Below are positions 20,135-28,519 of a DNA stretch of 34,783 nt, one piece after another; position 1 is the stretch's first letter, and each line of letters opens with the position of its first letter. The position numbers and the translations under genes were made by a program. The notes below the pieces were generated by a model. That model saw only the letters and a program-made list of their open reading frames with translations, had not been told where the DNA came from and did not search any database. The DNA is from Brevibacillus massiliensis (GTDB lineage Bacteria > Bacillota > Bacilli > Brevibacillales > Brevibacillaceae): contig NZ_HE978559.1 of assembly GCF_000311785.1 (NCBI RefSeq), positions 1 through 34,783 of the forward strand, given 5' to 3'.

Positions 20135-22435
20135 ATGCACAAGTATCTCGCATTCTTTTTGTCGCTGTCTCTGCTGGTCAATCTGTCCTGTACAAAAACG
20201 GTTCACGCGCAACTCCCGACCGGCAAGCGGCAAGTCGTCGTGATTTCCGTAGAAGGGCTTTCCTTTGCCGATGTATCGCAGCTGCGGGGCTATCCACAAG
20301 TGGGCAAATGGATGGAACGAGCCGATTGGGGGGCTCTTTCGATTCGCTTCGGCGGCCCGCGCACGGAAGCGAATGCCTATCTGCAGATGGGAAGCGGAGG
20401 GCAGGCACTCTACAACAAGCGGAGTGATACCGCCTACGGGGCGAATGAAGAGATAGAGTCTGGCGTGCTTGCGGCTGACAGGATGCGCCAAGTGACCGGG
20501 AAAGACCGGCGGGAGGCGGCAACAGGGGCCATTTTGTTTCCAGGCATCTTCCGCTTGAAGCTGGATAACGAAAACAAGCCGTTCACCTCCCGCATCGGTC
20601 TGCTCGGGTCGAGGCTGCAGCAGGCTGGAGTGGAGGTGGCCCTGTACGGCAACGGAGATTACGGCGTGACCAGAGCCCGCCACGCTGCTCTCTTGGCCAT
20701 GAACCAACAGGGGGAGATCTCCCGCGGAGACGTGACAAGCCGCTGTTTGCTGTCCGCACCGGATTATCCTTACGGGGTGAGAACTGATTACGACTACCTG
20801 TACGATTGTCTGACGGCTGGGCGCCAGCCTGGACTGACAGTCATCCAGCTGGCTGATCTGGCCAGGCTGTACCGCTTTCGCGAGCTGATGGACCCGGGTC
20901 ATTTTCAGGCGCTGTATCAGAGAATCATGTCGGACCTTGACGCTTTCCTGGGAAAAGTGATCAGCAGCCGCCAATCGGGGCAGTTGATCATGCTGCTCTC
21001 GCCGGTGCCGAACGAATTGGCCCGAAAAGAAAAATCACTATTGACCCCGATCGCGGTGTGGAAGGGGTCTGCGGCGAGCGGGCTGCTCACATCGGCGACG
21101 ACGCGCCAGCAAGGAGTCGTCAGCGGCCTGGACGTCCTGCCGACGATTTTATCGTGGTTTTCGCTTCCCGCGCCTCCCGGATTGGCGGGACATGTCATCA
21201 CGAAGGCTGCAGAGGCTGGACCAAGCCCGTTGATCAAAAGCAAATCCGCCCTGCTTCCGGAGGCGGCAGGGGGGCTCGGACAGCTCGTGACGGAAGTAAA
21301 GAGAATCGACCACATTTACCGCAATCGTTCAACCGTGATGTATACGTACGTCATGCTGCAAATCATCGTCCTCCTGTACGCTTCGGTGCTGTGGGTGTGG
21401 AACAAACGGATCCAAAGGCGGGACGTCCCGTTTCTGCGGTATACGGCCAGGCTGGGCTTGCTGGCGATGATGTTTTTCCCTGTCTTGTTTCTTCTGGAGC
21501 CGCTGCTCCCGCTGTCGATCCCGCCAGCGGCCATGATTAGCACGGCAATGCTGCTTGCGCTCGGAGCAGCCCGGCTTAGCGGGCACTGGCCCTATCCCCG
21601 CTTGTTTGCCGCCGTGGCGGGATGTACCGTGCTCGCGATCCTGATGGACGGCTTCCTCGGTGCGCAAGCGATGCGGCGTTCCTATATGGGCTATGATCCC
21701 GTCATCGGGGCGAGGTTTTACGGGCTTGGCAACGAATACGAGGGAGTGTTGATCGGAGCCGGGGTACTGCTGTTCGCCGCCTTGTACGAAGGGAGGCGGT
21801 CATCAATCCAGAGAGGCAAGCCGGGTCTGCGGTCAGGCCGTTTTTGGCTGGCGGCGGCGGGTTTTGCCTTGATCCTGTTTTACATGGCTGCCCCGACGCT
21901 GGGCACGAATGCAGGAGGTTTTCTCGCCGGCTGTGTCGGATTTGGCGTCGCTATTGCCCGGCTGGAGGGCTGGAAGGCAAGCAAAAAAAGCCTGCTGCTG
22001 GCGGCAGGAGGCTTGCTTCTGGGGGTGGTCATTTTGGTTGCCGGCAATCTGCTGTCACAAGGGCCGCCCACCCATGTGGGAAGGGCCGCCCATGAGCTGG
22101 TTGCGGGCAATTGGGAAGAGATCGGGCGGATTGTACAGCGGAAGCTGGAGATGAACTGGCGGCTCATTCGCGTCTCCGCGTGGAGCAAGATGTTCGCGGT
22201 GTCCCTGTTCGTGATCGCTCTGTTGAGCCTGCGCCCCAATCGCTATCTGCGGCAGCTCTCCGTCCGCCATCCCTACATGGTGAAAGGGTTTGGCGGCATC
22301 ATCGCCGGATCGTTGGCTGGCCTGCTCCTCAATGATTCCGGCATTGTCACCGCCGCTACCGCCATTCTCTTTTTCGTCGTCCCGGCCCTCTACGCCGCGA
22401 TCGGCGATGAAGCGGAGCAAAAGACGGCCGTTTAA
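20135..22435 (+). CDS. Exported polytopic protein with alkaline-phosphatase-like N-terminus
   Basis: This 766-residue protein is of unknown function. A signal peptide (about 1-25, ending VHA) precedes an extracytoplasmic region to about residue 400 that resembles a degenerate alkaline-phosphatase/sulfatase fold. It opens RQVVVISVEGLSFADVS, and near its end LLTPIAVWKG and VSGLDVLPTILSWF recall the end of such domains. The first metal-ligand Asp seems replaced by Glu, and other ligands are not evident. From about 410 there are ten or more membrane segments, with conserved-looking loops GARFYGLGNEYEGVLIGAG, TLGTNAGGF and LNDSGIVTAA. ATG 20135 follows CAGGGAGG, below the DnaA-box cluster. It ends 6 bases before the convergent ydiF. 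A role in envelope polymer modification is a guess. Confidence 0.75.
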   Translation: MHKYLAFFLSLSLLVNLSCTKTVHAQLPTGKRQVVVISVEGLSFADVSQLRGYPQVGKWMERADWGALSIRFGGPRTEANAYLQMGSGGQALYNKRSDTAYGANEEIESGVLAADRMRQVTGKDRREAATGAILFPGIFRLKLDNENKPFTSRIGLLGSRLQQAGVEVALYGNGDYGVTRARHAALLAMNQQGEISRGDVTSRCLLSAPDYPYGVRTDYDYLYDCLTAGRQPGLTVIQLADLARLYRFRELMDPGHFQALYQRIMSDLDAFLGKVISSRQSGQLIMLLSPVPNELARKEKSLLTPIAVWKGSAASGLLTSATTRQQGVVSGLDVLPTILSWFSLPAPPGLAGHVITKAAEAGPSPLIKSKSALLPEAAGGLGQLVTEVKRIDHIYRNRSTVMYTYVMLQIIVLLYASVLWVWNKRIQRRDVPFLRYTARLGLLAMMFFPVLFLLEPLLPLSIPPAAMISTAMLLALGAARLSGHWPYPRLFAAVAGCTVLAILMDGFLGAQAMRRSYMGYDPVIGARFYGLGNEYEGVLIGAGVLLFAALYEGRRSSIQRGKPGLRSGRFWLAAAGFALILFYMAAPTLGTNAGGFLAGCVGFGVAIARLEGWKASKKSLLLAAGGLLLGVVILVAGNLLSQGPPTHVGRAAHELVAGNWEEIGRIVQRKLEMNWRLIRVSAWSKMFAVSLFVIALLSLRPNRYLRQLSVRHPYMVKGFGGIIAGSLAGLLLNDSGIVTAATAILFFVVPALYAAIGDEAEQKTAV

Positions 22436-22441
22436 GTTCGG

Positions 22442-24388
22442 CTAGACGTCCGACAAATCGCTCCACTCCTCGAGCAGTTGATCGATTTCGGCGCGGGCCT
22501 GGCTGATGCATTCATTCCGCTCTTTTACCAGAAGGTGATCGGAGTAGATCTCCGGTTGGCAGAGCTCTTCCTCCCAACGGGCGATCTCTGCTTCCCGCTC
22601 GGCGATCGTCTGCTCAATTTCTTCGATCCGGCGCAGGCGCTGCCGTTCGCGCCGTTTTGCTTCCTTTTCCTGCTCGTAGCTCAGCTTTTCTTTGGGGACA
22701 GCTTGAGCCGGAGTCTGTTTTGCGCCGGGGTTTGCAGCCTTTTCCTTGCTTCTCTCCAGGGCCAGCTCAGCCAGTTCCTGCTTCTTCTCGACGTAGTAGT
22801 CGTAGTCGCCGAGGTAACTGGTCACACCATCCGGTGATAATTCCAGCACGCGGGTGGCGATGCGGTTCAGGAAGTAGCGGTCGTGGGAGACGAACAGGAT
22901 GGTGCCGGGATAGTCAAACAAGGCATTTTCCAGGACTTCCTTGCTCAAGATGTCAAGGTGGTTGGTCGGCTCGTCAAAGAGGAGGAAATTGGCCTCCTGC
23001 AGCATCAGCTTCGCCAGGGAGACCCGAGCTCTTTCGCCTCCAGACAGATCGCCAATCTTCTTCAGCACGTCGTCACCGCTGAACAAAAAATTGCCGAGCA
23101 GCGTGCGGACGTCCTTTTCCAGCATGTTCGGATAGTCGTCCCAGATTTCCGCCAGCACCGTTTTCCCCTCGTGCAAATTCTGCTGTTCCTGATCGTAGTA
23201 CCCGATCGTCACATTGCTGCCGAGCTGTATCTGCCCGCGCAGCGCAGGAAGCTGGCCGATGATGGTTTTGAGCAGCGTCGATTTGCCGATGCCATTCGGC
23301 CCGACGATGGCAACCCGCTCTTCCCGTTCGATCGTAAAGGTAAGGTTGCCGGCCAGTACATGATCACCGTAGCCGATCGACAGGTTGGTTATTTTCCCCA
23401 CATCGTGGCCGCTCATTTTGGCAATTCCAAATGAAAAATGGGCTGCCTTCGTTCCGGTTACAGGCTTTTCCAAACGATCCATTTTCTCTAGCGCCTTGCG
23501 CCGGCTTTGCGCCCGTTTGGTCGTGGTGGCGCGGGCGATGTTGCGCTGGATAAAATCCTCCATTCTGGAAATTTCCTCCTGCTGCCTTTCATACATGCGC
23601 AGTTCCTGTTCGATCCGGCTCGCCTTGGTCTCGAGAAACTTGCTGTAATTGCCGACGTAACGAGTGGCGCGGTTCCGTTCGATCTCGTAGATGACCGTGA
23701 CCAGCTTGTCGAGGAAGTAGCGGTCGTGAGAGACGACGAGGATCGCGCCTTTGTAGTTTTGCAGATAGGTTTCCAGCCAGGTCATCGTCTCGATATCCAG
23801 GTAGTTGGTCGGCTCGTCGAGCAAAAGCAGGTCAGGGGCCTGCAGCAGCAGCTTGGCCAATGCCAGACGGGTTTTTTGCCCGCCGCTGAGCGTCTGAATA
23901 GGAGTCGTCACCTCCATGTCGGCAAAGCGCAGACCGTGCAGGACGCCGCGAATACTCGCTTCATAGCTGTAACCGCCCCGGTCGCGGAACGCGACAGAGC
24001 GTCTGTCGTACTCCTCAAGCACCTGCTTGTAGCGCCGTTCATCCGCTAAAACCTCCTCGCTGCCCATCTCCAGTTCCAAACGCCGCAGCACGCGCTCTTC
24101 TTCCTGTAAATCTTGGAAGACGCCCATCATCTCGTCCCAGATCGTCTGCTCTGACTCCAACCCGCTGTCTTGGGCCAGATAGCCCAGCGTCACGTCCTTG
24201 GGCTTGCGGATCACACCGCTGTCAAAGCTGAGCTGGCCGGCGAGAATTTTCATCAAGGTAGACTTCCCGGCCCCGTTCACGCCGACCAGTCCGACCCGCT
24301 CTCCGGATTGTATTTGCAATGATATATCTTGTAGAATGGTTTCAACACCGTAGGCTTTGTTTATGTGTTCGGCTTGCAGTAAAATCAT
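22442..24388 (-). CDS. ydiF: ABC-F ATPase, YdiF family
   Basis: This soluble 648-residue twin-ATPase of the ABC-F family acts on ribosomes rather than in membranes. The first ATPase has GVNGAGKST, LSGGQKTR and LLLLDEPTNYLD. The second has GPNGIGKST, LSGGERARV and LLFDEPTNHLD. Between them is the linker (ERQQEEISRMEDF, RRKALEKMDRLEK), and the C-terminus (~530-640) is a charged coiled coil. ATG 24388 follows GAGGTG on the minus strand. In B. subtilis ydiF follows tsaD in the same direction; here it is inverted relative to tsaD. It may protect translation or respond to antibiotics, but its subclass cannot be fixed from sequence. Confidence 0.94.
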   Translation of the reverse strand: MILLQAEHINKAYGVETILQDISLQIQSGERVGLVGVNGAGKSTLMKILAGQLSFDSGVIRKPKDVTLGYLAQDSGLESEQTIWDEMMGVFQDLQEEERVLRRLELEMGSEEVLADERRYKQVLEEYDRRSVAFRDRGGYSYEASIRGVLHGLRFADMEVTTPIQTLSGGQKTRLALAKLLLQAPDLLLLDEPTNYLDIETMTWLETYLQNYKGAILVVSHDRYFLDKLVTVIYEIERNRATRYVGNYSKFLETKASRIEQELRMYERQQEEISRMEDFIQRNIARATTTKRAQSRRKALEKMDRLEKPVTGTKAAHFSFGIAKMSGHDVGKITNLSIGYGDHVLAGNLTFTIEREERVAIVGPNGIGKSTLLKTIIGQLPALRGQIQLGSNVTIGYYDQEQQNLHEGKTVLAEIWDDYPNMLEKDVRTLLGNFLFSGDDVLKKIGDLSGGERARVSLAKLMLQEANFLLFDEPTNHLDILSKEVLENALFDYPGTILFVSHDRYFLNRIATRVLELSPDGVTSYLGDYDYYVEKKQELAELALERSKEKAANPGAKQTPAQAVPKEKLSYEQEKEAKRRERQRLRRIEEIEQTIAEREAEIARWEEELCQPEIYSDHLLVKERNECISQARAEIDQLLEEWSDLSDV

Positions 24389-24469
24389 GGTTTCACCTCA
24401 AGATGGATGTCCCATATAGTGTAGCGTAAGCCAAAGCCTAAGGACAAGGGGAAGCAGGGGGGAGGATAC

Positions 24470-25057
24470 GTGCAGATCGGGGAACAAAAACGAGTGCTGC
24501 GCAAGCGGGTGCTGCAGGCCAGAGCGTCGCTTTCGGCGGAGGAGCGCGAGCAGAGGGCACGGCAAATGACCCGCCATTTGCTGGCGTACCAGCCGCTCGC
24601 CGAATGCAGGTCGCTGCTCGGGTTTTATCCGTTTCGCGATGAAATCGACATTCGGCCGTTCTTGGCGGAGGCCCGGAAGCGGGGACAAGAGGTTTATCTG
24701 CCTTTGACGGTCCCGTCCACCAGGCAGCTCATCCCCTATCTGTTCACAGGGGAGTCGATGCTGCGTACGGGGGCTTACGGCATTGCCGAGCCGGATCCGT
24801 CCAGGTCCGCACCCGCCGACCCCGACGCGATTGAGGCGGTGATCGTGCCCGGCGTGGTGTTTGACCGCAAAGGAGGCCGGATCGGTTACGGCGGGGGTTA
24901 CTACGACCGGTTCCTGGCACGGCTGAATCGCCGGCCGCTTTTGATCGGCGCCGGCTTTATGCTGCAAGTGACCGGGGAAGTGCCGCGGGAGCCGCACGAT
25001 CAGCCCCTTGACTGCCTCGTGACCGAAGAAGGGGTTGTCGACTTCGCACACAACTGA
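24470..25057 (+). CDS. 5-formyltetrahydrofolate cyclo-ligase
   Basis: This 195-residue enzyme converts 5-formyl-THF and ATP to 5,10-methenyl-THF in folate salvage. The N-terminal RKRVLQARASLS helix binds the substrate phosphate region, FYPFRDEIDIRPFL gives the middle strand, and the signature VVFDRKGGRIGYGGGYYDR near residues 128-146 is the active-site loop. GTG 24470 follows GGGGAGG. It is divergent from ydiF by 81 bases and precedes the molybdopterin genes. Confidence 0.92.
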   Translation: MQIGEQKRVLRKRVLQARASLSAEEREQRARQMTRHLLAYQPLAECRSLLGFYPFRDEIDIRPFLAEARKRGQEVYLPLTVPSTRQLIPYLFTGESMLRTGAYGIAEPDPSRSAPADPDAIEAVIVPGVVFDRKGGRIGYGGGYYDRFLARLNRRPLLIGAGFMLQVTGEVPREPHDQPLDCLVTEEGVVDFAHN

Positions 25058-25088
25058 AACATTTCTGCCATAAAAACCATTATTAGTG

Positions 25089-25120
25089 TACAATCGAAGT
25101 AGGATAAGATGTAGTATAAT
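25089..25120 (+). promoter_or_regulatory. Candidate -10 elements before the molybdopterin genes
   Basis: TACAAT (25089-25094) and TATAAT (25115-25120) are both good -10 boxes, but no clear -35 is seen at the right distance for either. One of them probably starts the transcript that carries the leader at 25166-25228. Confidence 0.35.
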
Positions 25121-25165
25121 GTAGGCCGTCAGAACGATTGGCGGAAAGTTTGCGACAACGGAAAA

Positions 25166-25228
25166 ACAGAAGCTTGGCTGTTGCCCTTTGGATAAATTGG
25201 GCATGCTTGTATACAAGTCCACTTCTGT
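25166..25228 (+). promoter_or_regulatory. Possible branched leader RNA before mogA-like gene
   Basis: ACAGAAG (25166-25172) pairs with CTTCTGT (25222-25228). Within it, TGCCC (25182-25186) pairs with GGGCA (25199-25203), and CTTG/CAAG close a hairpin at 25206-25217. Together they would form a three-way junction ending ten bases before the ribosome site. AACAG (25165-25169) can instead pair with CTGTT (25178-25182), which would exclude the closing stem, so a switch is conceivable. It matches no riboswitch class I can name. Confidence 0.35.
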
Positions 25229-25250
25229 CAGTGAAGCGGAGGAAATACGT

Positions 25251-25766
25251 ATGTCAAATTGGAAAATCGGCGTGATTACAGCAAGTGATTCCATTGCCAA
25301 AGGAGAGCGGGAAGACGACCGAATTGGCGTGCTGCGGCAGTTGTCACAGGAGTTTTTGCAGGCGGACGTCTCCGTTTACCGGACAGTCCCGGACGATATG
25401 GAAGAGCTGAAAGAGCAGATGATAGAGCTCGTCGACCGCGAAAAATGCGATCTGCTCATCGTCACCGGCGGCACCAGCCTGAGTCCCCGGGACGTGACCC
25501 CGGAGGTCACATCCTGGGTGATCGACCGTCCTGTTCCGGGATTCGCCGAGGAAATGCGCCGGGCCGGACTGCAGCAGTCCCGCCGCGCGATGCTGACCCG
25601 GGCAGTCGCCGGGACGCGGGGAAACAGCCTCATCCTGAACCTCCCCGGAAGTCCGAAAGGGGTAGATATCTGTCTGAGAGCGATCGCTGACATGATCCCG
25701 GATGCCCTTCACATTCTGCAGGGGCGTGAACAGACCCGGGAAGAGTGGGGGGGTTACGGTTGGTAA
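25251..25766 (+). CDS. MogA/MoaB-family molybdopterin-binding protein
   Basis: This 171-residue protein of the MoCF_biosynth fold should bind or adenylylate molybdopterin in cofactor synthesis. It begins WKIGVITASDS and has the signature LLIVTGGTSLSPRDVTPE, where many homologs have TGGTG. It continues PVPGFAEEMRRAGL, MLTRAVAGTRGNSLILNLPGSP and a C-terminal helix. ATG 25251 lies nine bases after GGAGG and is preferred over the longer frame from 25188. Its end overlaps the next gene by a few bases (TTGGTAA), which implies coupling. Whether it is MogA (adenylyltransferase) or MoaB is not decided by sequence. Confidence 0.88.
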   Translation: MSNWKIGVITASDSIAKGEREDDRIGVLRQLSQEFLQADVSVYRTVPDDMEELKEQMIELVDREKCDLLIVTGGTSLSPRDVTPEVTSWVIDRPVPGFAEEMRRAGLQQSRRAMLTRAVAGTRGNSLILNLPGSPKGVDICLRAIADMIPDALHILQGREQTREEWGGYGW

Positions 25767-26761
25767 CGAAACCGAAGTTTATCGAGGTTCCCGTTCGCCA
25801 GGCAGTCGGCATGGTTTTGCCTCACGATGTCACGCAAATTATTCCCGGGCAATTTAAGGGGCGCTTGCTAAAAAAGGGGCATGTTATTACTGAAGAGGAT
25901 ATCGAACCGCTGCTGTCGATCGGCAAGGAACACATCTACATCTTGGACATGCCGCCAGGACACCTGCACGAGAACGAAGCTGCGGAGCGAATCGCTTCGG
26001 CAGTCATCGGCGGGGGCTTGACGATGTCCGAGCCGGCCGAAGGGAAGATTACCTTGAAGGCGAAAGTAAAGGGACTGGCCAAGGTAAACGCGGCTGCCGT
26101 TCACGCCATTAATGAGCTGGAAGCGATCGCGCTTTCGACGATTGTAACCAACCGGGTAGTAGATGCGGGGAAGGCGGTCGCAGCCACACGCATCATTCCG
26201 TTGATTATCGAAGAGGAACGGATCCGCGAGCTGGAGCAGGTGGCGGCCAGCTTTTCCGGCCCGATCGTCCAAGTGATTCCGTTTGCGCCTAAGCGGGTAG
26301 GGCTGGTGACGACCGGCAGCGAAGTCTACTCCGGGCGGATTGCCGACAAGTTCGGCCCCGCTGTTCGGGCCAAAGTGGAGGCGCTGGGCTCTGTCGTGAC
26401 GGAGCAGCGATTTGCCTCTGACGATAAGGCGATGATTGAACAGGAGATTCGCTACTTTTTAGAACAAGGTGTAGATCTGGTTCTCGTCACCGGCGGCATG
26501 TCCGTCGACCCAGACGACCGGACGCCTGGTGCGATCGCCGGCGTGGGGGCGCGGGTGGTCCGTTACGGGACGCCGATGCTGCCCGGATCGATGCTGATGA
26601 TCGCCTACGCGGGAAAGACTCCGATACTCGGATTGCCGGGGGCTGTCATGCACGAGCCGTTTACTTCCTTTGACGTTTTCCTTCCGCGTTTGTTGCTTGG
26701 CGAGGAAATCACCGAACAAGACGTGACTTGCCTTGGCTACGGTGGTTTGCTGCATACCTAA
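25760..26761 (+). CDS. MoeA-like molybdopterin-binding protein
   Basis: This 333-residue protein has an N-terminal region with VPVRQAVGMVLPHDVTQI, like the opening of MoeA, then a middle domain, and a C-terminal MoCF_biosynth fold (KRVGLVTTGSEVYSGRI, then DLVLVTGGMSVDPDDRTPG and ILGLPGAVMHEP). It is shorter than typical MoeA (~400-430), lacking the last domain. The start is TTG 25760, seven bases after a G-run; GTG at 25745 is alternative. Its overlap with the preceding gene supports joint cofactor work. Molybdate insertion is possible but not proven for this short form. Confidence 0.82.
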   Translation: MVTKPKFIEVPVRQAVGMVLPHDVTQIIPGQFKGRLLKKGHVITEEDIEPLLSIGKEHIYILDMPPGHLHENEAAERIASAVIGGGLTMSEPAEGKITLKAKVKGLAKVNAAAVHAINELEAIALSTIVTNRVVDAGKAVAATRIIPLIIEEERIRELEQVAASFSGPIVQVIPFAPKRVGLVTTGSEVYSGRIADKFGPAVRAKVEALGSVVTEQRFASDDKAMIEQEIRYFLEQGVDLVLVTGGMSVDPDDRTPGAIAGVGARVVRYGTPMLPGSMLMIAYAGKTPILGLPGAVMHEPFTSFDVFLPRLLLGEEITEQDVTCLGYGGLLHT

Positions 26762-26787
26762 ATTCTTAAAGAAATGGAGTGAGTAAC

Positions 26788-27093
26788 TTGCCAACGAATA
26801 TCGGGATAGGTGGATTTGTATTACTTTTGATTTTAGCGCTGATCTTGTTTGGACCGAAAAAGCTGCCCGAGCTGGGGCGCGCTGTCGGCAATACCCTGAA
26901 AGAGTTTAAGAACGCAACCCGCGGCCTGACCGGCGAAGAGGAGGACCAGCGGACGCAGAACGTACAGAAAGCTGCAGCGACCGACACCACAGTCGACCGG
27001 GAGCAGATTGAAAAGGAAATTCGCGAGCGGATTGAACGGGAGCGCCTGGAGGCAAAAATCCGCGAACAGATAGAGCAAGAACAAAAGGCGTAA
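26788..27093 (+). CDS. tatA: Twin-arginine translocase subunit TatA
   Basis: This 101-residue protein has one N-terminal membrane helix ([20 protein letters not shown]), an amphipathic helix ([15 protein letters not shown]) and a long charged tail rich in Glu/Arg. The [11 protein letters not shown] motif is diagnostic for the TatA/E group. I begin it at TTG 26788, six bases after GGAGTG, so the mature N-terminus is MPTNIGIGG. The tatC gene follows in the same direction after 47 bases, matching the tatAy-tatCy pair at this place in B. subtilis. Confidence 0.95.
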   Translation: MPTNIGIGGFVLLLILALILFGPKKLPELGRAVGNTLKEFKNATRGLTGEEEDQRTQNVQKAAATDTTVDREQIEKEIRERIERERLEAKIREQIEQEQKA

Positions 27094-27140
27094 TGACCTG
27101 ACATGTTTCTTTTGATGTGTCTGGATGGGTAGGTGCCGGG

Positions 27141-27923
27141 ATGGGAAAGAACCACGTTACGGATATGACAGTTGTTGAGCATTTGACGGAGCTGCGAAAT
27201 CGGATCATCTGGGTGCTCATCGTCCTGGTGGTCTCGCTGATACTGGGGCTCGCCTGTGCCGGCCCGGTGATGGAATACGTCAAAAAGACCTCTGCGGCCG
27301 GAGCGATTCCTACAGTGGCGCTAGCTCCGACTGATATCATTCGCGTCTACATGCAGTTTGCCTTTTTGATCGCTCTGATCGTGACCCTGCCGGTAGCCCT
27401 GTACCATGTCTGGAAGTTTGTCAGTCCGGGGCTGCGGGAAGTAGAGCAGCGGGCTGCCGTCTATTTTATTCCCGCTGCTTTCCTCCTGTTTGTCGGCGGG
27501 GTCTTATTCGGCTATCTCGTGATCTTTCCGATGCTGATCGGCTTTATGACGAAGTTGACGATCAACACCGGGAATGAAGTCATGTTCGGGATTGCCCAGT
27601 ATTTCAGTTTCATGTTTAACTTTCTGATCCCGTTCGGGCTGCTGTTTGAACTGCCGATTATCGTCATGTTCCTGACCCGGCTGCGGATTCTCAATCCGCT
27701 CCGATTGGCCAAGATCAGGCGTGTCGCTTATTTCGTCCTGGCAGTGATCGGCTTCTCGATTACTCCCCCTGATTTGGTCAGCCATATACTGGTGACGATT
27801 CCGCTGATTATTTTATATGAGATTAGCGTATTCCTCAGCCGGGTGGTCTACCGCAAGCAGTTGAAAGAGGACGAAGAGTGGGAGCTTCAATACGGCAGCG
27901 CTGAAGAAGTGAATGTGGATTGA
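27141..27923 (+). CDS. tatC: Twin-arginine translocase subunit TatC
   Basis: This 260-residue membrane protein is the receptor for twin-arginine signal peptides. The N-terminal MTVVEHLTELRNRI (the HLxELR motif) is followed by six predicted membrane spans, with the loop VSPGLREVEQR, the conserved FxFELP-type segment (GLLFELPIIVMFLTRL), and ITPPDLVSH near the end. ATG 27141 follows AGGTG; frame extends to 27117 without an appropriate site. A terminator follows. Cargo proteins are not evident in the window. Confidence 0.96.
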   Translation: MGKNHVTDMTVVEHLTELRNRIIWVLIVLVVSLILGLACAGPVMEYVKKTSAAGAIPTVALAPTDIIRVYMQFAFLIALIVTLPVALYHVWKFVSPGLREVEQRAAVYFIPAAFLLFVGGVLFGYLVIFPMLIGFMTKLTINTGNEVMFGIAQYFSFMFNFLIPFGLLFELPIIVMFLTRLRILNPLRLAKIRRVAYFVLAVIGFSITPPDLVSHILVTIPLIILYEISVFLSRVVYRKQLKEDEEWELQYGSAEEVNVD

Positions 27924-27930
27924 CATGCAG

Positions 27931-27969
27931 CATCTCTTGCTCTACAGGCGAGAGATGTTTTCTTGTTTT
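27931..27969 (+). terminator. Intrinsic terminator after tatC
   Basis: CATCTCTTGC (27931-27940) pairs with GCGAGAGATG (27948-27957) with one G-U, followed by TTTCTTGTTTT. Confidence 0.82.
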
Positions 27970-28009
27970 CGGGCATACTACGGCATGTAGATGGAAGGGG
28001 GAAAATGAG

Positions 28010-28450
28010 ATGTGGAAATCCATCTGTCTAGCCTTGATGCTGTTTTCCGCTCAGCCGATTCAGGCGGAAGATGTGGAGTTGTACGACACGGACAAGGAAC
28101 GGGTCATCCAAACCTTCGCCAATTCGGAGAAGTTTCAACAAGAAGCGGCTGATATCTTGAAGCGTGTTACCGGAAGGGTGCAGGAGCTGGCCCCTTCACT
28201 GACAAAAGTGGAGATCTTGAAAATCCCTTTGGCTCCGCCGCGGGAGCTGACCGTTCAGCCTGGCAACGTCCAGGCAAAAGTGGTGGAGATGTTCGTCGTG
28301 ATGCCCAAGCAGGGAGCCCGGGCGCCTTGGCTCATCCTGCATACCAAAGAGCACAGCACGATTCTCGCCGAATTTTCCGGAAGCGTGCAGAGCCTGCGGG
28401 ACATGATAAAGGCTGCTCCCCGTGCCGATCATCTGCAAAAACAGCAGTAG
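28010..28450 (+). CDS. Small secreted protein of unknown function
   Basis: I do not recognise this 146-residue protein. A short signal peptide (MWKSICLALMLFSAQPIQA) is followed by a soluble, helical then beta-like region (KERVIQTFANSEKFQQEAA, ILKRVTGRVQEL, KVVEMFVVMPKQG). No Cys lies in a lipobox, and no membrane segment follows. ATG 28010 follows GGAAGGGGG. It stands between tatC and the convergent CAP-domain gene and has its own terminator. A role in the spore or wall is possible only by neighbourhood. Confidence 0.72.
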   Translation: MWKSICLALMLFSAQPIQAEDVELYDTDKERVIQTFANSEKFQQEAADILKRVTGRVQELAPSLTKVEILKIPLAPPRELTVQPGNVQAKVVEMFVVMPKQGARAPWLILHTKEHSTILAEFSGSVQSLRDMIKAAPRADHLQKQQ

Positions 28451-28459
28451 CCGACAGGG

Positions 28460-28498
28460 CGCTCCAGCCTGGACTTCCCAGGATGGAGCGTCTTTTTT
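28460..28498 (+). terminator. Intrinsic terminator
   Basis: CGCTCCA (28460-28466) pairs with TGGAGCG (28484-28490), with an inner CCTGG/CCAGG stem, followed by TCTTTTTT. It lies between the small secreted protein and the convergent CAP gene. Confidence 0.82.
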
Positions 28499-28519
28499 CG
28501 TATGCAGGGCCGGGACTGT

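Noticed and set aside
24398-25300. A 300-codon minus-strand frame opposite the cyclo-ligase gene
   Set aside because: Covers a well-recognised plus-strand enzyme and the leader region; composition is typical of antisense frames.
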